DNA of 64,000 nt from Micromonospora sp. NBRC 110009 (GCF_030518795.1 NZ_CP130427.1:6014001-6078000), one strand, 5' to 3'; shown: positions 16,725 to 25,718, counted from the stretch's first letter. Program-made: numbers and translations. Notes: generated from the letters alone by a model not told the origin.

Positions 16725-19520
16725 TCAGACGGTGGCGTCGGCCAGCAGCTCCAGCAGGTGCCGGTACGGCTGCCCGGTGGCCCTGGCCATCCCGATCTCG
16801 CAGGTGCGGTTCACCGACGCGTACCCGTCGAAGGAGCGGGCCGCGACGGCGGCGGCCTCGGCGCGGGTGGCGGAGGCGGTCAGCTCCGGGTGCAGCAGTC
16901 CCCGGTCGCCGGCGAAGCCGCAGCACTGCCAGCCCTCCGGCACCACCACCTCGTCGGCGACCGCCCGGGCCACGGCGAGCAGCGACTCGTCCAGCCCCAG
17001 CCGGGTGGACGAGCAGGTCGGGTGCAGGGCGAGGGAGCCGAGCCGGCGCCGGACGGTGAGCCGGGGCAGCAGCGTGGTGGCGGCGTACGCCACCGCGTCG
17101 ACCACCCGCAGGTCACCGGCGTCGGCGAGCAGCTTGGCGAAGCCCTCGGTGCACGAGGCCGCGTCGCTGACCAGCGGCAGCGCCCCGTCGCGGCTGGCCG
17201 CCCGCAGCGCCGGCGGCACCCGGTCCCGCACGGCCCGGTAGCCGGCGCCGAGGCCCTTGGACGACCACGGCGTGCCGCAGCACATGGCGCCGATGCCCTC
17301 GGGCACGAGCAGCCGTACCCCGGCCCGCTCGGCGAGGGTGAGCAGCGCGGCGGCCACCCCCGACCCGCCCTCGGCGGGGGCGAAGAGGGTGCCGAGGCAG
17401 GACGGGACGAAGACCGCGTCCGGGTCGTCGACCGGGCGCGGGCGGCGGGCCGTGCCGCCGCGGGGCAGGTCGCGGCGCCACTGCGGGACCCGTTCGGCAC
17501 CGAGGACCGCGCGGGCGGCCCGGGTGGCGGCCTCGGGCAGCGCGGGCGGCAGCGCGCCGGCCAGGTCGAGGCCGCGGGCCATGCCCCGGGTGGCCGTGCC
17601 CCACCGGGTGGCCGCGCCCCGCCAGCCGGCCTGCGCCACCCCGCCGTGGCGTTCGGTACGCAGCCGCTTCACCAGGTCACCGGTGTTGATCAGCACCGGG
17701 CAGGCGGTGGCGCACATCCCGTCGACCGCGCAGGTGTCCACCGCGTCGTAGTCGTACGCCTCGGTCAGCTCGCGCGCCAGGGCGAGGTCGCCGTCGGCGC
17801 GGGCGGCGGCGATCTCCCGGCGCAGCACGATCCGCTGCCGGGGCGTGGTGGTCAGGTCGCGGCTGGGGCAGACCGGCTCGCAGTAGCCGCACTCGACGCA
17901 GCGGTCGACCTCGGGTTCGACGGTCGGCACGGTCTTCAGGTGGCGCATGTGGATCTCGGGGTCGTCGCTGAGCAGCACCCCGGGGTTGAGCACGCCGTCG
18001 GGGTCGCAGAGCGTCTTCAGCTCGCGCATCACCGCGTACAGTTCGTCGCCGAACTGGCGGCGGACGTAGGGGGCCATCACCCGGCCGGTGCCGTGCTCGG
18101 CCTTGAGCGTGCCGCCGTGGCCGAGCACCAGGTCGACCATCTCCTCGGTGAAGTCGGCGTAGCGCGCCGGCGCCGCACCGCCGGAGAACCGCTCGTTGAG
18201 CATGAAGTGCAGGTTGCCGTCCTTGGCGTGCCCGAAGATCACGCTCTGCTCGTACCGGTGCCGGGCGAAGAGGTCGGCGAGGGTGGCGCAGGTGTCGGCG
18301 AGCGCGGCCACCGGGACGGCGATGTCCTCCAGCAGCGCGGTGGTGCCGGACGGGCGGGCGCCGGCGACCGCCGCGTACAAACCCTTGCGGATGTGCCACA
18401 GCGCGGCGCGGGCGGCCGCCTCGCCGCTGAGCCGGGCGGGGGCGGTCAGCGGCAGGTCGGCCAGCACCGGCCGGGCCGCCGCCAGCCGCGCGGCGAGAGC
18501 GTCCGGGTCGGACTCCTGCCACTCGACCAGCAGCGCGGCGTGCTCCCGGACCGGCAGGCCGCGCAGCGCGGCGTCCGCCTTCGGGTCGGTCTGGGCGACC
18601 CGCAGGGCGGCGGCGTCGAGCAGCTCGATCGCCGCCGGACCGGCGGCGACGAGGGCCGGCATGGCGGCCATCGCCGCGCCCAGGGTGTCGAAGACGAGCA
18701 GCCCCGAGGCGGCGTGCCGGTGCACCGGTACGGTGCGGAAGGTCGCCGCCGCGACGAAGGCGAGGGTGCCCTCGCTGCCGACCACGAGCCGGGTGAGCAG
18801 GTCGGCGGGCGAGTCGTGGTCGAGGAACGCGTTCACCCCGTAGCCCATGGTGTTCTTCATGGCGTACTGGGCGCGGATGCGGCGGACCGAGTCGGGGTTG
18901 CTTCGCACCCGGTCGCGCAGCCGGAGCAGGCCGGCGTGCAGCTGCGGCTCGGCGGCGCGCAGCCGGTCGTCGGCGTCCGGGGCGCCCGTGTCGAGCACGG
19001 TGCCGCTGGGCAGCACCAGCAGCACCGACTCCAGGGTCCGGTAGGTGTTGAACTCGGTGCCGCAGGTCATCCCGCTGGAGTTGTTGGCGACCACCCCGCC
19101 GACCGTGCAGGCGGACTCGCTGGCCGGGTCCGGGCCCAGCTTGCGGCCGTACGGGGCGAGCCGGGTGTTGACCTGCCGCAGCACCACGCCGGGCTGCACC
19201 CGGACCCGCCGGCCGTCGTCGAGGACGGCCAGGTCCCGGAAGTGCCGGCGGGTGTCGACGAGGAGCTGGTCGGTGACCGCCTGGCCGCTGAGGCTGGTAC
19301 CCCCGGAGCGGAAGGTCAGCGGCGTGCCGGAGCGGCGGCTCTGCCGCAGCAGGGCGGCGACCTGGTCGGCGTCGGCCGGGGTGACCACCGCCCGGGGGTG
19401 CAGCAGGTAGTGCGAGGCGTCGTGGGCGAGCCGGAGCCGGTCGGCGGCCCGGGTCCGCACCCCGCCCGGGACCGCCGCCTCCAGTCCGGCCAGCGTGGAC
19501 CCGCTCATCTCCGACGTCAT
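16725..19520 (-). CDS. FAD-linked oxidase/Fe-S dehydrogenase fusion (D-lactate or D-2-hydroxyacid dehydrogenase-like)
   Basis: A 931-residue fusion. Residues 1-530 are a GlcD/PCMH-type flavoprotein with the FAD loop RSGGTSLSGQAVTD and a FAD-oxidase C-terminal domain. At about 535-640 there are two 4Fe-4S clusters in CVECGYCEPVCPS and CAVDGMCATACP. The end is a CCG domain pair with CCGTPWSSKG and CCGFAGDRG, as in heterodisulfide reductase or GlpC subunits. Proteins of this layout oxidise D-lactate or D-2-hydroxyglutarate and pass electrons to quinone. The start at 19520 follows GGGGGAGGTG. It is a single-gene unit, divergent from the protease gene. The exact 2-hydroxyacid is not determined. 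Confidence 0.9.
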   Translation of the reverse strand: MTSEMSGSTLAGLEAAVPGGVRTRAADRLRLAHDASHYLLHPRAVVTPADADQVAALLRQSRRSGTPLTFRSGGTSLSGQAVTDQLLVDTRRHFRDLAVLDDGRRVRVQPGVVLRQVNTRLAPYGRKLGPDPASESACTVGGVVANNSSGMTCGTEFNTYRTLESVLLVLPSGTVLDTGAPDADDRLRAAEPQLHAGLLRLRDRVRSNPDSVRRIRAQYAMKNTMGYGVNAFLDHDSPADLLTRLVVGSEGTLAFVAAATFRTVPVHRHAASGLLVFDTLGAAMAAMPALVAAGPAAIELLDAAALRVAQTDPKADAALRGLPVREHAALLVEWQESDPDALAARLAAARPVLADLPLTAPARLSGEAAARAALWHIRKGLYAAVAGARPSGTTALLEDIAVPVAALADTCATLADLFARHRYEQSVIFGHAKDGNLHFMLNERFSGGAAPARYADFTEEMVDLVLGHGGTLKAEHGTGRVMAPYVRRQFGDELYAVMRELKTLCDPDGVLNPGVLLSDDPEIHMRHLKTVPTVEPEVDRCVECGYCEPVCPSRDLTTTPRQRIVLRREIAAARADGDLALARELTEAYDYDAVDTCAVDGMCATACPVLINTGDLVKRLRTERHGGVAQAGWRGAATRWGTATRGMARGLDLAGALPPALPEAATRAARAVLGAERVPQWRRDLPRGGTARRPRPVDDPDAVFVPSCLGTLFAPAEGGSGVAAALLTLAERAGVRLLVPEGIGAMCCGTPWSSKGLGAGYRAVRDRVPPALRAASRDGALPLVSDAASCTEGFAKLLADAGDLRVVDAVAYAATTLLPRLTVRRRLGSLALHPTCSSTRLGLDESLLAVARAVADEVVVPEGWQCCGFAGDRGLLHPELTASATRAEAAAVAARSFDGYASVNRTCEIGMARATGQPYRHLLELLADATV

Positions 19521-19574
19521 CGGCGCACCTCCCCCGCCCACCCTAACCAGCGGCGGGCCGGCGCGATCCACCCC

Positions 19575-19602
19575 TTGCACATTGCATCGACCTAGGTAGA
19601 TA
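19575..19602 (+). promoter_or_regulatory. Predicted promoter of the S1 protease gene
   Basis: TTGCAC and TAGATA are separated by 16 bases, 103 bases upstream of the protease start. A palindromic ACCTAGGT overlaps the spacer and could bind a regulator. This is a pattern call only. Confidence 0.5.
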
Positions 19603-19704
19603 CTCGCCGCTACAGCGTCCGTCGGGGTCAACCCCGAGCCGACCCCGGCGGAACGGCAGGGACGCCGACGCAACCGGCGGCCTTCACCGTCCTAGGAGGA
19701 GACC

Positions 19705-20562
19705 GTGAGAATCCGCCGTAGCCGACTCACCCCCCTGCTCGCCGCGACCGTCGGCCTGGTGGCCGCCGGCGCCTTCACCGTGCCGGGCACCGCCTCGGCC
19801 GCCCCGAGCTACACCGCGGACCAGCTCGCCCGCGTCGACGCCGCCGTGGCGGCCTCCGGGGTCGAGGGCATCGCCTGGCGCGTGGACGCGGCGGCCAACC
19901 GGGTCGTGGTGACCGCCGACGAGAGCGTCTCCACCGGCGAGGTCGCCACCCTCAAGAAGAGCGCCGGCGCCCAGGCCGGCGCGATCCGGGTCGACCGGTC
20001 CCGAGGCACCTTCCGTCCGCTGCTCTCCGCCGGTGACGCCATCTACGGCGGCCAGTACCGTTGCTCGCTCGGCTTCAACGTGGTCAAGTCCGGCGTCTAC
20101 TACTTCCTCACCGCCGGGCACTGCGGTGACGTCGCCAACACGTGGTACACCAACTCCAGCCACACCACCCTCATCGGCCCGACGATCAGCTCCAGCTTCC
20201 CGGGCAACGACTACGCCCTGGTCCGCTACGACAACACCTCGCTGACCCACCCCGGCGGCTACAGCGCGGCCAACGCGTTCGTCGGCGAGGCGGTCAAGCG
20301 CACCGGGTCGACCACCGGCACCCACAGCGGCACCGTGACCGCCTTGAACGTGACGGTCCGCTACCAGGGCAGCGGCACCGTGAAGGGCATGATCCAGACG
20401 ACCGTCTGCGCCGAGCCGGGCGACTCCGGAGGTCCGCTCTACGACGGCACCAAGGCCCTCGGCATCACCTCCGGCGGCAGCGGTGACTGCCGGTCGGGCG
20501 GCACCACCTTCTTCCAGCCCGTCACCGAGGCGGCCAGCGCGTACGGCGTGACCGTCTACTGA
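19705..20562 (+). CDS. Secreted S1-family serine protease, streptogrisin-like
   Basis: A 285-residue preproprotease starting at GTG 19705, seven bases after AGGAGGAG. A signal peptide ends near TASA-AP (residue 33), then a short pro-region of about 75 residues. The mature domain shows the triad: H139 in TAGHC, D169 in NDYAL and S241 in GDSGGPL. Two cysteine pairs are possible, as in streptogrisins A and B. The size is close to streptogrisin B precursor. These enzymes are secreted broad-specificity proteases that self-process. It has its own promoter and a hairpin downstream, so it is a single-gene unit. Confidence 0.93.
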   Translation: MRIRRSRLTPLLAATVGLVAAGAFTVPGTASAAPSYTADQLARVDAAVAASGVEGIAWRVDAAANRVVVTADESVSTGEVATLKKSAGAQAGAIRVDRSRGTFRPLLSAGDAIYGGQYRCSLGFNVVKSGVYYFLTAGHCGDVANTWYTNSSHTTLIGPTISSSFPGNDYALVRYDNTSLTHPGGYSAANAFVGEAVKRTGSTTGTHSGTVTALNVTVRYQGSGTVKGMIQTTVCAEPGDSGGPLYDGTKALGITSGGSGDCRSGGTTFFQPVTEAASAYGVTVY

Positions 20563-20592
20563 TCCACCGCCGGCTGCGCGCCGGCGTCGAGG

Positions 20593-20617
20593 ACCCGCGT
20601 CCCCCCGGGGCGCGGGT
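20593..20617 (+). terminator. Hairpin after the S1 protease gene
   Basis: Seven-base arms ACCCGCG and CGCGGGT surround a short GC loop and are followed by TTCT. It lies 31 bases after the stop. Confidence 0.5.
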
Positions 20618-20618
20618 T

Positions 20619-20714
20619 CTCCGTGCCTGGGTCCGCGCGTTCCAGCAGGCCCGGTCGCTGGCGGTGGACGGCGTGGTCGGCTCCACCACCCTGGCCGCCC
20701 TGCGGAAGGCCACC
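20619..20714 (+). pseudogene. Remnant of a peptidoglycan-binding (PG_binding_1) domain
   Basis: In frame 3 the bases translate to a run containing VRAFQQARSLAVDGVVG then STTLAAL. This is the second half of the three-helix PG_binding_1 domain (A-F-Q-x-A...L-x-V-D-G-x-V-G-x-x-T). There is no start codon with a ribosome site, the first half is missing, and the upstream frame runs into the protease terminator. After about 35 codons the frame loses all similarity and enters the antisense of the GH18 gene. It looks like a leftover from a deleted cell-wall hydrolase gene. It could instead be a decayed C-terminal tail once fused to the protease, but the reading frame does not join. Confidence 0.55.
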
Positions 20715-20827
20715 GCGCGGCCGCAACCCCCACCGGGGCGGGCGCCGGGGTCACACACCCTCACCTGGGCGCAGCTGGGCGTCCGGGTCACCTACTGGCG
20801 GGTCACCGGCCGGGGGGCGGTCGCCCG

Positions 20828-21931
20828 TCAGCTCTGCCGCAGCGCCGGCATGGGCACCGGGACGGCGAGCGCCGTCGCACCCGCGCCGGCGCCGCCCTCG
20901 CAGGTGTTCGGGGGCACCGTGCCGATGCCCCGGGTGGCCGGGCGTTCGGCCGCCCAGAACATGTAGCCGAGCAGGCCGGAGCTGCTGCCTGCGCCGTGCG
21001 GGGCGACGCTCTGCACGTACGGAGCGGCGGCCTTCTGCACCGAGTTGGCGTAGTCGACGCACTCCGGCAGCGGCTTGCCGCCGTACGCGAGGTAGACCCC
21101 GCCGGTGAACTTGGCCGGGGCGAGCGGCGGCACCGGCGGACTGTACTGCGGCTTGCCGTCGACGTGCTCCTGCCAGTTCGCCTGGGCGGTGCTGGCCGAG
21201 GCGGGCCGGGCGGAAACCATCGCGTTGGCGTAGTCGAGGACCGGCGCGTCGGTGCGCAGCCAGTCGGCGGTGGCCTTGCGGTTGAGGTCGATGAGCCAGC
21301 GGTCGCCGGCGGCGACGTCGATGGTGAGCCGCGCCTCGGGCCGGGCGCCGGTCGCATCGTACGGGTGCGCCGCCCGGTAGGCGTCGATGAAGGACTGCAG
21401 CCCGGCCAGGTTCGGCCCGGTGTTCTGCTCGTAGTCGATCTCGATGCCCACGCCGAGCCCGGTGGCCGCCGCCGCGGCCCGCTGGCCGAGCAGGGTGGGG
21501 TTCTCGGCGAGGGCGGCGTCCCAGTCGTCGGTGTAGGTGATGCCGCCGATGGAGAGCATGACCCGGACGCCGTGCGCGGTGAAGTACTGCACGATCTCCG
21601 AGGTCATACCGCGCGGCAGGCCGCCGAGGGTGGTGGCATCGGTGGTCTGGTGCAGCAGGTCGAGCGGGTTGACGAAGCTCAGCACCACCAGGTTGACCGA
21701 GGGACGGCCGTCGCCCCGGTCGATCAGCCAGTGGTTCTGGCTGTCGAACTGGGTGACGGTGCGCGGCGTGCCCCAGGTGCAGTAGTCGTTGCCGCAGTGC
21801 CAGGCGCCGTAGACCTGGATCGGGGTCGCGGCGAGCGGGGCGGGAACCGCCCGGGATGGCGCCGCGGCGGCGGCCGGGGTGGTGGTGGCGAGCGCGAGCA
21901 GGAACGCGGCCAGGGGTACCGAGCGTCGCAT
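20828..21931 (-). CDS. Secreted GH18-family chitinase-like protein
   Basis: A 367-residue exported protein. The ATG at 21931 follows GGGGAGGTCCCC, and a signal peptide of about 26 residues ends in PAAAAA. The barrel strand VMLSIGGITYTDDW matches the SxGG strand of GH18. The catalytic strand reads GVGIEIDYE, keeping the D-x-E pair (catalytic Glu) of the DGxDxDxE motif but replacing the first Asp by Val and the second by Glu. The C-terminal GGVYLAYGGKP and GLLGYMFWAA strands fit the barrel end. GH18 enzymes cut chitin or related beta-1,4-GlcNAc polymers by substrate-assisted catalysis. The partial motif leaves room for a non-chitin substrate or a binding function. Confidence 0.8.
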   Translation of the reverse strand: MRRSVPLAAFLLALATTTPAAAAAPSRAVPAPLAATPIQVYGAWHCGNDYCTWGTPRTVTQFDSQNHWLIDRGDGRPSVNLVVLSFVNPLDLLHQTTDATTLGGLPRGMTSEIVQYFTAHGVRVMLSIGGITYTDDWDAALAENPTLLGQRAAAAATGLGVGIEIDYEQNTGPNLAGLQSFIDAYRAAHPYDATGARPEARLTIDVAAGDRWLIDLNRKATADWLRTDAPVLDYANAMVSARPASASTAQANWQEHVDGKPQYSPPVPPLAPAKFTGGVYLAYGGKPLPECVDYANSVQKAAAPYVQSVAPHGAGSSSGLLGYMFWAAERPATRGIGTVPPNTCEGGAGAGATALAVPVPMPALRQS

Positions 21932-21955
21932 GGGGACCTCCCCGATCGACCAGTA

Positions 21956-21976
21956 CGCCTTGTTTACAGTAAGGCG
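21956..21976. promoter_or_regulatory. Inverted repeat upstream of the GH18 gene
   Basis: CGCCTT and AAGGCG flank a nine-base AT-rich core GTTTACAGT, 25 bases before the GH18 start. It is a plausible operator for that gene; the regulator is unknown. Confidence 0.4.
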
Positions 21977-21986
21977 CTGATCCGCG

Positions 21987-22769
21987 TCAATGCCCTGCGG
22001 CGACCTCGGCGCGGACCCACCGCTGGAACGCGCGCGCCTCCGGGCCACTGGGCGCCGGCCCGTCCCGGCGGGCGGCGATCGCCCGGCCGACCAGCTCGGC
22101 GTGCCACCCGCGCTCGACCACCCACCGGCCGGCGTCCACCTTGGGCAGCCAGCGCCCGGTGCGGACCCGGGCCAGGGAACGGCAGGCGCCGAGGACGGCG
22201 TCCTCGGTGCCGGGTGCCGGGGCGTCCCCCTCGGGGGTGGGCAGCGCCAGCCACCAGTCCAGCGCCGCGGCCAGCAGCCGGCGCAGCTCCTCCGGCGCCG
22301 GGTCGGCGAAGACGTCGACCGCGGGCGGGCCGAGCAGGGCCAGGCCGGACTGGCGCAGAATGCTGCGGTCGAGGGCGTACCAGAACCGCCCGTCGGCGGC
22401 CGGCCGGTCGGCCGGGTCGTAGGTGGCGCGGAACGGCATGGTCGCCCCGGTGTTGAGCTCGACCTCGAAGCCCGGCTCCGGGGTGCCGGAGGCGGCCACG
22501 TCCCGCCGGTAGACGACCAGTTCCAGGCCGCGCGCCGGGCAGGCGAGCGCCTCGTGCCGCAGCCGGTCGACCAGCGCCCGCTTGGCCGGCCCGGCCACCG
22601 GCCCGGCCACCACCAGCGCCACGTCCACGTCGCTGCGCCCGGGCTGGTACGCGCCCAGCCCCACCGAGCCGGCCGCGTACGCGCCGAACAGGTTCGCGCC
22701 GAGCACCGTCCGGGCCCGGCCGACCAGCCCGGTCAGGTAGTCGCGTACGTCGTCGTCCATGCCCGGCAT
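21987..22769 (-). CDS. Aminoglycoside adenylyltransferase-like nucleotidyltransferase
   Basis: A 260-residue protein with the DNA polymerase beta-type nucleotidyltransferase motif: GAYAAGSVGLGAY then RSDVDVALVV, giving GS followed by the D-x-D metal pair. The helical C-terminal half resembles AadA/DUF4111 proteins. Relatives adenylylate spectinomycin or streptomycin, but many chromosomal actinobacterial members have no proven resistance role. It lies 55 bases downstream of the GH18 gene's far end and 33 bases before the lipid kinase, all on the same strand but with no clear functional link. Resistance activity is not implied by the sequence. Confidence 0.8.
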   Translation of the reverse strand: MPGMDDDVRDYLTGLVGRARTVLGANLFGAYAAGSVGLGAYQPGRSDVDVALVVAGPVAGPAKRALVDRLRHEALACPARGLELVVYRRDVAASGTPEPGFEVELNTGATMPFRATYDPADRPAADGRFWYALDRSILRQSGLALLGPPAVDVFADPAPEELRRLLAAALDWWLALPTPEGDAPAPGTEDAVLGACRSLARVRTGRWLPKVDAGRWVVERGWHAELVGRAIAARRDGPAPSGPEARAFQRWVRAEVAAGH

Positions 22770-22802
22770 CCTGCCCGGTCCCGTCGGGCGGCGCGGCGCG
22801 GG

Positions 22803-23732
22803 TCAGCCGGGGCAGCAGACGGTCAGCGCGCCGGGGACGACCCGCACCTTGAGCCGCTTCGCGGTCGACCGCGCGCCCCCGTCCAGCTCGTACGTCTTCG
22901 GGGCGGCGAAGCGCACCCGGACCTTGCGACCGCGGGTGAGGCGCACGAAGGGCGACTCCTCGGAGCGCCCGGCGGCCATCCGGCCCAGTGTGCGCGCCCA
23001 GTCGATCGCGCCGCTGGCGGTGGAGACACCGACCTCCAAGGCACCGTCGTCGGGGCGGGCGTCGTCGAAGGCGGGGATGCCGCCGGTGATGGCGCCGACG
23101 TTGCCGAAGAGCACGCAGCTCGCCTCGCCGTCGAACCAGTCGGCGCCGTCCACCCGGATCCGGGTGCGGACACACTCGCCGCGCACGTGCCGCAGCCCGG
23201 TCCAGACGTAGGCGACCCGGCCGAGCTTGCCCTTGAGCTTGCGGTCGGCGTCGCGGATCAGGTCGCCGTCGAAGCCCGCCCCGGCCATCACGGCGAAGTG
23301 CTCCCCGTTGAGCCGGCCCAGGTCCAGCTTGCGCCGCCGGCCGTGCAGCGCGATCCGGAGCGCCTCGGGCAGGTCCGCCGGGATGCCGAGGTTGGTGGCG
23401 AAGAGGTTGGCGGTGCCGGCCGGCAGGATGCCCATCGGCACGTCCGAGCCGGCCAGGGTGTCGGCGCAGCGCTGCACCATCCCGTCGCCGCCCCAGACCA
23501 GGATCAGCTCGGCGCCCTTGTCGAGCGCCTTGCGCACCTTCTTCGGCGCCTTGCGGCTCTTCGGCACCTCGTACCAGAGGAGCCGCCCGACCCCGGCGGC
23601 GACCAGGCTGCTGCGCAGCTCGTCGAGGCCGCCGCCGAGGGTCTTCTTCCGGTGGGCGACGACCGCGACCGCGCCGACCGGGCGGGCGGGGACGGCGTCG
23701 GCGGCGGGGCGGTCGACCGTGCTCGTGCTCAT
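22803..23732 (-). CDS. Diacylglycerol/lipid kinase family protein
   Basis: A 309-residue member of the DagK/YegS family. The nucleotide-binding motif is VWGGDGMVQRCAD near residue 80, and MGILPAGTANLFATNLG is the typical P-A-G-T-x-N motif. A second beta-sandwich domain follows with MAGAGFDGDLI and a late FGNVGAITGGIPAF. Such enzymes phosphorylate diacylglycerol or related lipids using ATP; bacterial DgkB supports lipoteichoic acid turnover and others act on undecaprenol-type or sphingoid lipids. The start follows GAGGTC within a short inverted repeat (see 23739-23765). Confidence 0.88.
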   Translation of the reverse strand: MSTSTVDRPAADAVPARPVGAVAVVAHRKKTLGGGLDELRSSLVAAGVGRLLWYEVPKSRKAPKKVRKALDKGAELILVWGGDGMVQRCADTLAGSDVPMGILPAGTANLFATNLGIPADLPEALRIALHGRRRKLDLGRLNGEHFAVMAGAGFDGDLIRDADRKLKGKLGRVAYVWTGLRHVRGECVRTRIRVDGADWFDGEASCVLFGNVGAITGGIPAFDDARPDDGALEVGVSTASGAIDWARTLGRMAAGRSEESPFVRLTRGRKVRVRFAAPKTYELDGGARSTAKRLKVRVVPGALTVCCPG

Positions 23733-23738
23733 GACCTC

Positions 23739-23765
23739 GGGTGATACCCAGTCGCTGGATCACCC
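23739..23765. promoter_or_regulatory. Inverted repeat just before the lipid kinase start
   Basis: GGGTGAT and ATCACCC face each other with a 13-base loop; the inner end is 6 bases before the kinase ATG. In RNA it could mask or neighbour the ribosome site; in DNA it could be an operator. Confidence 0.35.
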
Positions 23766-23887
23766 ACGCCTGCCGCTCAGGCGACACGCCCGATTCCGAT
23801 CAGCGGCGGACTGTGCTTGGCCCGCTGCAGTCGGTAGAGTATTCACGTTGATCGTCGGCACCGGCCGACGGCCGGAGGGGTGCCGGG

Positions 23888-24874
23888 ATGAGTCGACGGG
23901 GTGAGCGACTGGCCCGGGTCGCGCTGCGCCTCGGACTCCTGCTCGGCGGGGCGGTCGCGGTCTGGGGCGCCCACGAGCTCGCCACCGCCGGCACCGCCTA
24001 CGCGGCCGACCGCCCGCCCGCGATCCGGGCGACCACCGACAGCTTCACCCACGTCCGCACGACACCCGATGCGGAGGCAGCGTCGCGCGCCCGGGCCGGG
24101 TCCGGCGACGGTGGCGTCGCACGCACCGCGGGCGCCACGGCGACGACGCCGGCCGGATCTCTGCGCGTCACCGCGCCGACCACCCGTTGGCCCTCGTGGT
24201 CGACCGGGTCGGAACCGGCCCGGTCCGCGACCGTGCCGGCCGGGACGCCGAGGGCGCCGCGCGCGGTCCACCACCACGAGTGCCGGCCGACGGACGGACC
24301 CGCCGGACCCGACCGCACGCCGGTGCGGCCCGCGCCGAAACCGGGGCACGCGCCCAAACCGGCGGACGAGCCCGGACCGGCGCCCGCGCCCAAACCGGGG
24401 CATACGCCCAACCCGGGGCACGCGCCCAAACCGGCCGACCCGGTGCCGCACGACCGGCCACCGGCCGCCGACCCGCCGACGCCGCCGGCCCACGGGGTCG
24501 AGGCGCCCTCGCCCGGCCAGCCGGGCGCGGCGGGCCCGACGGGACTCGGACGCGTCCTCCCGGCCCCGCACGCCGACCACGCCCTCGGCAACTCTTCGAC
24601 GGCCCGGTCGCGCTCGACCGCGGCCTCCTGGTCCCGGTCGCTCCCCGGCGCGCCGTACGGACCGCGCCCGCCCGCGTCGGACGTCGACCCCACCTCGCCG
24701 ACGCCCGTCCCCGGCACCGGCGGGGTCGGCTCGGCCAGCGCCGGGCACGGTGACTCGGCCGACGCCGGCAATACCGCCTGGGCCCCGCCCGCCCTGGCCG
24801 AGCACCACTGCTCCCGGGCGGACGGCGACGTCCCGCCGTCCCGCGCGTCCCGACCCGGCACCCGCCCCGCCTGA
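23888..24874 (+). CDS. Exported Pro/Ala-rich low-complexity protein
   Basis: A 328-residue protein of unknown function. GGAGGGG lies 8 bases before the ATG. The N-terminus is a signal peptide with hydrophobic core LGLLLGGAVAVWGAHEL and probable cleavage after TAYA. The rest is disordered: Pro, Ala, Asp and His-rich, with a repeated PKPGHAPKPA-type unit at about residues 145-182. No catalytic motif, no LPxTG sorting signal and no second membrane segment are visible. It may be a cell-wall-associated spacer protein. Codon position bias supports this strand over the long antisense frame at 23998-25035. Confidence 0.6.
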   Translation: MSRRGERLARVALRLGLLLGGAVAVWGAHELATAGTAYAADRPPAIRATTDSFTHVRTTPDAEAASRARAGSGDGGVARTAGATATTPAGSLRVTAPTTRWPSWSTGSEPARSATVPAGTPRAPRAVHHHECRPTDGPAGPDRTPVRPAPKPGHAPKPADEPGPAPAPKPGHTPNPGHAPKPADPVPHDRPPAADPPTPPAHGVEAPSPGQPGAAGPTGLGRVLPAPHADHALGNSSTARSRSTAASWSRSLPGAPYGPRPPASDVDPTSPTPVPGTGGVGSASAGHGDSADAGNTAWAPPALAEHHCSRADGDVPPSRASRPGTRPA

Positions 24875-25037
24875 CCGACGCGCCGGTGCGCTCTCCGCTG
24901 AACGCGGGCGCCACCGGCGGGTTGCGGCGCGTCCCCGTCAGCCTCACGGCCCCGGTGGCCCGCGCCGGCACGCGGCGATTCCGCGAACCCCGGCGCTCTT
25001 CCGACTACCCATCTCGATGGTGTCTTTGGAGACAACC

Positions 25038-25718
25038 ATGAGCGTGAGACTTCCCGTCGTCCGGGCCCGATGGTCCGACACCGGCCGGCTCGTCGATCTC
25101 GTCACGGCCACCCTCTCCCCCACCAGCCTCGGCGCCTGGCTCGTCCCGGACGAGCGGCGCCGCTCGATCGTGCTGGCCGCCGCGGCGCGGATCTGGATCG
25201 AGCACGCGCTGCTCGTCGGCGACGCGTTTTTGCTCCGCGACGGCACGGCCGCGACGGTCTGGTTCCACCGCTACCGACCCATTCCGGCCCCGACCCGGTA
25301 CGCCGACCGGCTCGGCCAGGCATGTGGCGAGTACGCGACCCGGTTCCTCCTGCTCGACCAGAGGCTCAGCGCGCAGCGCCCGGTCGAGGCGCACAACCAC
25401 CTGGCGATGCTGGCCGCGCCGGGACCCCACGGCGCCCGGCGGGCGGCGGCCGTGCTCGCCGGCGCGCAGCGCTGGATGGACACCCTCGGCCTGCCGACGT
25501 ACGCGGAGGCGTTCACCGAGGCCGACCGGGAGCTCTACCGGCGGCACGGCTACGCCGACGGGGAGGCCTTCCGCGTCCCGGGCGGCACGACCACCCATCC
25601 GATGTGGCGGGTGTCGCCGCTCTGGACCGCCCGCGCCGGCGGCAACGCCCACTGGTCGACCCACTACACCTCGGGCCGGGCGCGCAACAGCTGGTCGGCG
25701 GCGCTGAGACAGGTCTGA
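25038..25718 (+). CDS. GNAT-like N-acetyltransferase family protein
   Basis: A 226-residue soluble protein. I start at ATG 25038, preceded by GGAGA; another ATG lies seven codons upstream. The C-terminal half has the GNAT layout: HNHLAMLAAPG (beta-4), GARRAAAVLAG in the acetyl-CoA loop, and TEADRELYRRHGYADG (substrate end, Y-x-x-x-G-F-like). The usual Q/R-x-x-G-x-G pyrophosphate loop is weak (GPHGARR). It may acetylate a small molecule or protein. The last residues (RARNSWSAALRQV) are basic. It is a single-gene unit; the target is unknown. Confidence 0.65.
   Translation: MSVRLPVVRARWSDTGRLVDLVTATLSPTSLGAWLVPDERRRSIVLAAAARIWIEHALLVGDAFLLRDGTAATVWFHRYRPIPAPTRYADRLGQACGEYATRFLLLDQRLSAQRPVEAHNHLAMLAAPGPHGARRAAAVLAGAQRWMDTLGLPTYAEAFTEADRELYRRHGYADGEAFRVPGGTTTHPMWRVSPLWTARAGGNAHWSTHYTSGRARNSWSAALRQV

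Noticed and set aside
16758..19595. Long plus-strand frame opposite the FAD/Fe-S dehydrogenase
   Set aside because: No domain or start site; the minus strand encodes unmistakable Fe-S and FAD motifs.
21987..22769. Proof of an antibiotic resistance gene
   Set aside because: The nucleotidyltransferase motif is clear but chromosomal members are diverse; no resistance context is present.
23998..25035. Minus-strand frame over the Pro-rich protein
   Set aside because: No signal peptide or ribosome site; the plus strand has both. Some doubt remains because both translations are low in complexity.
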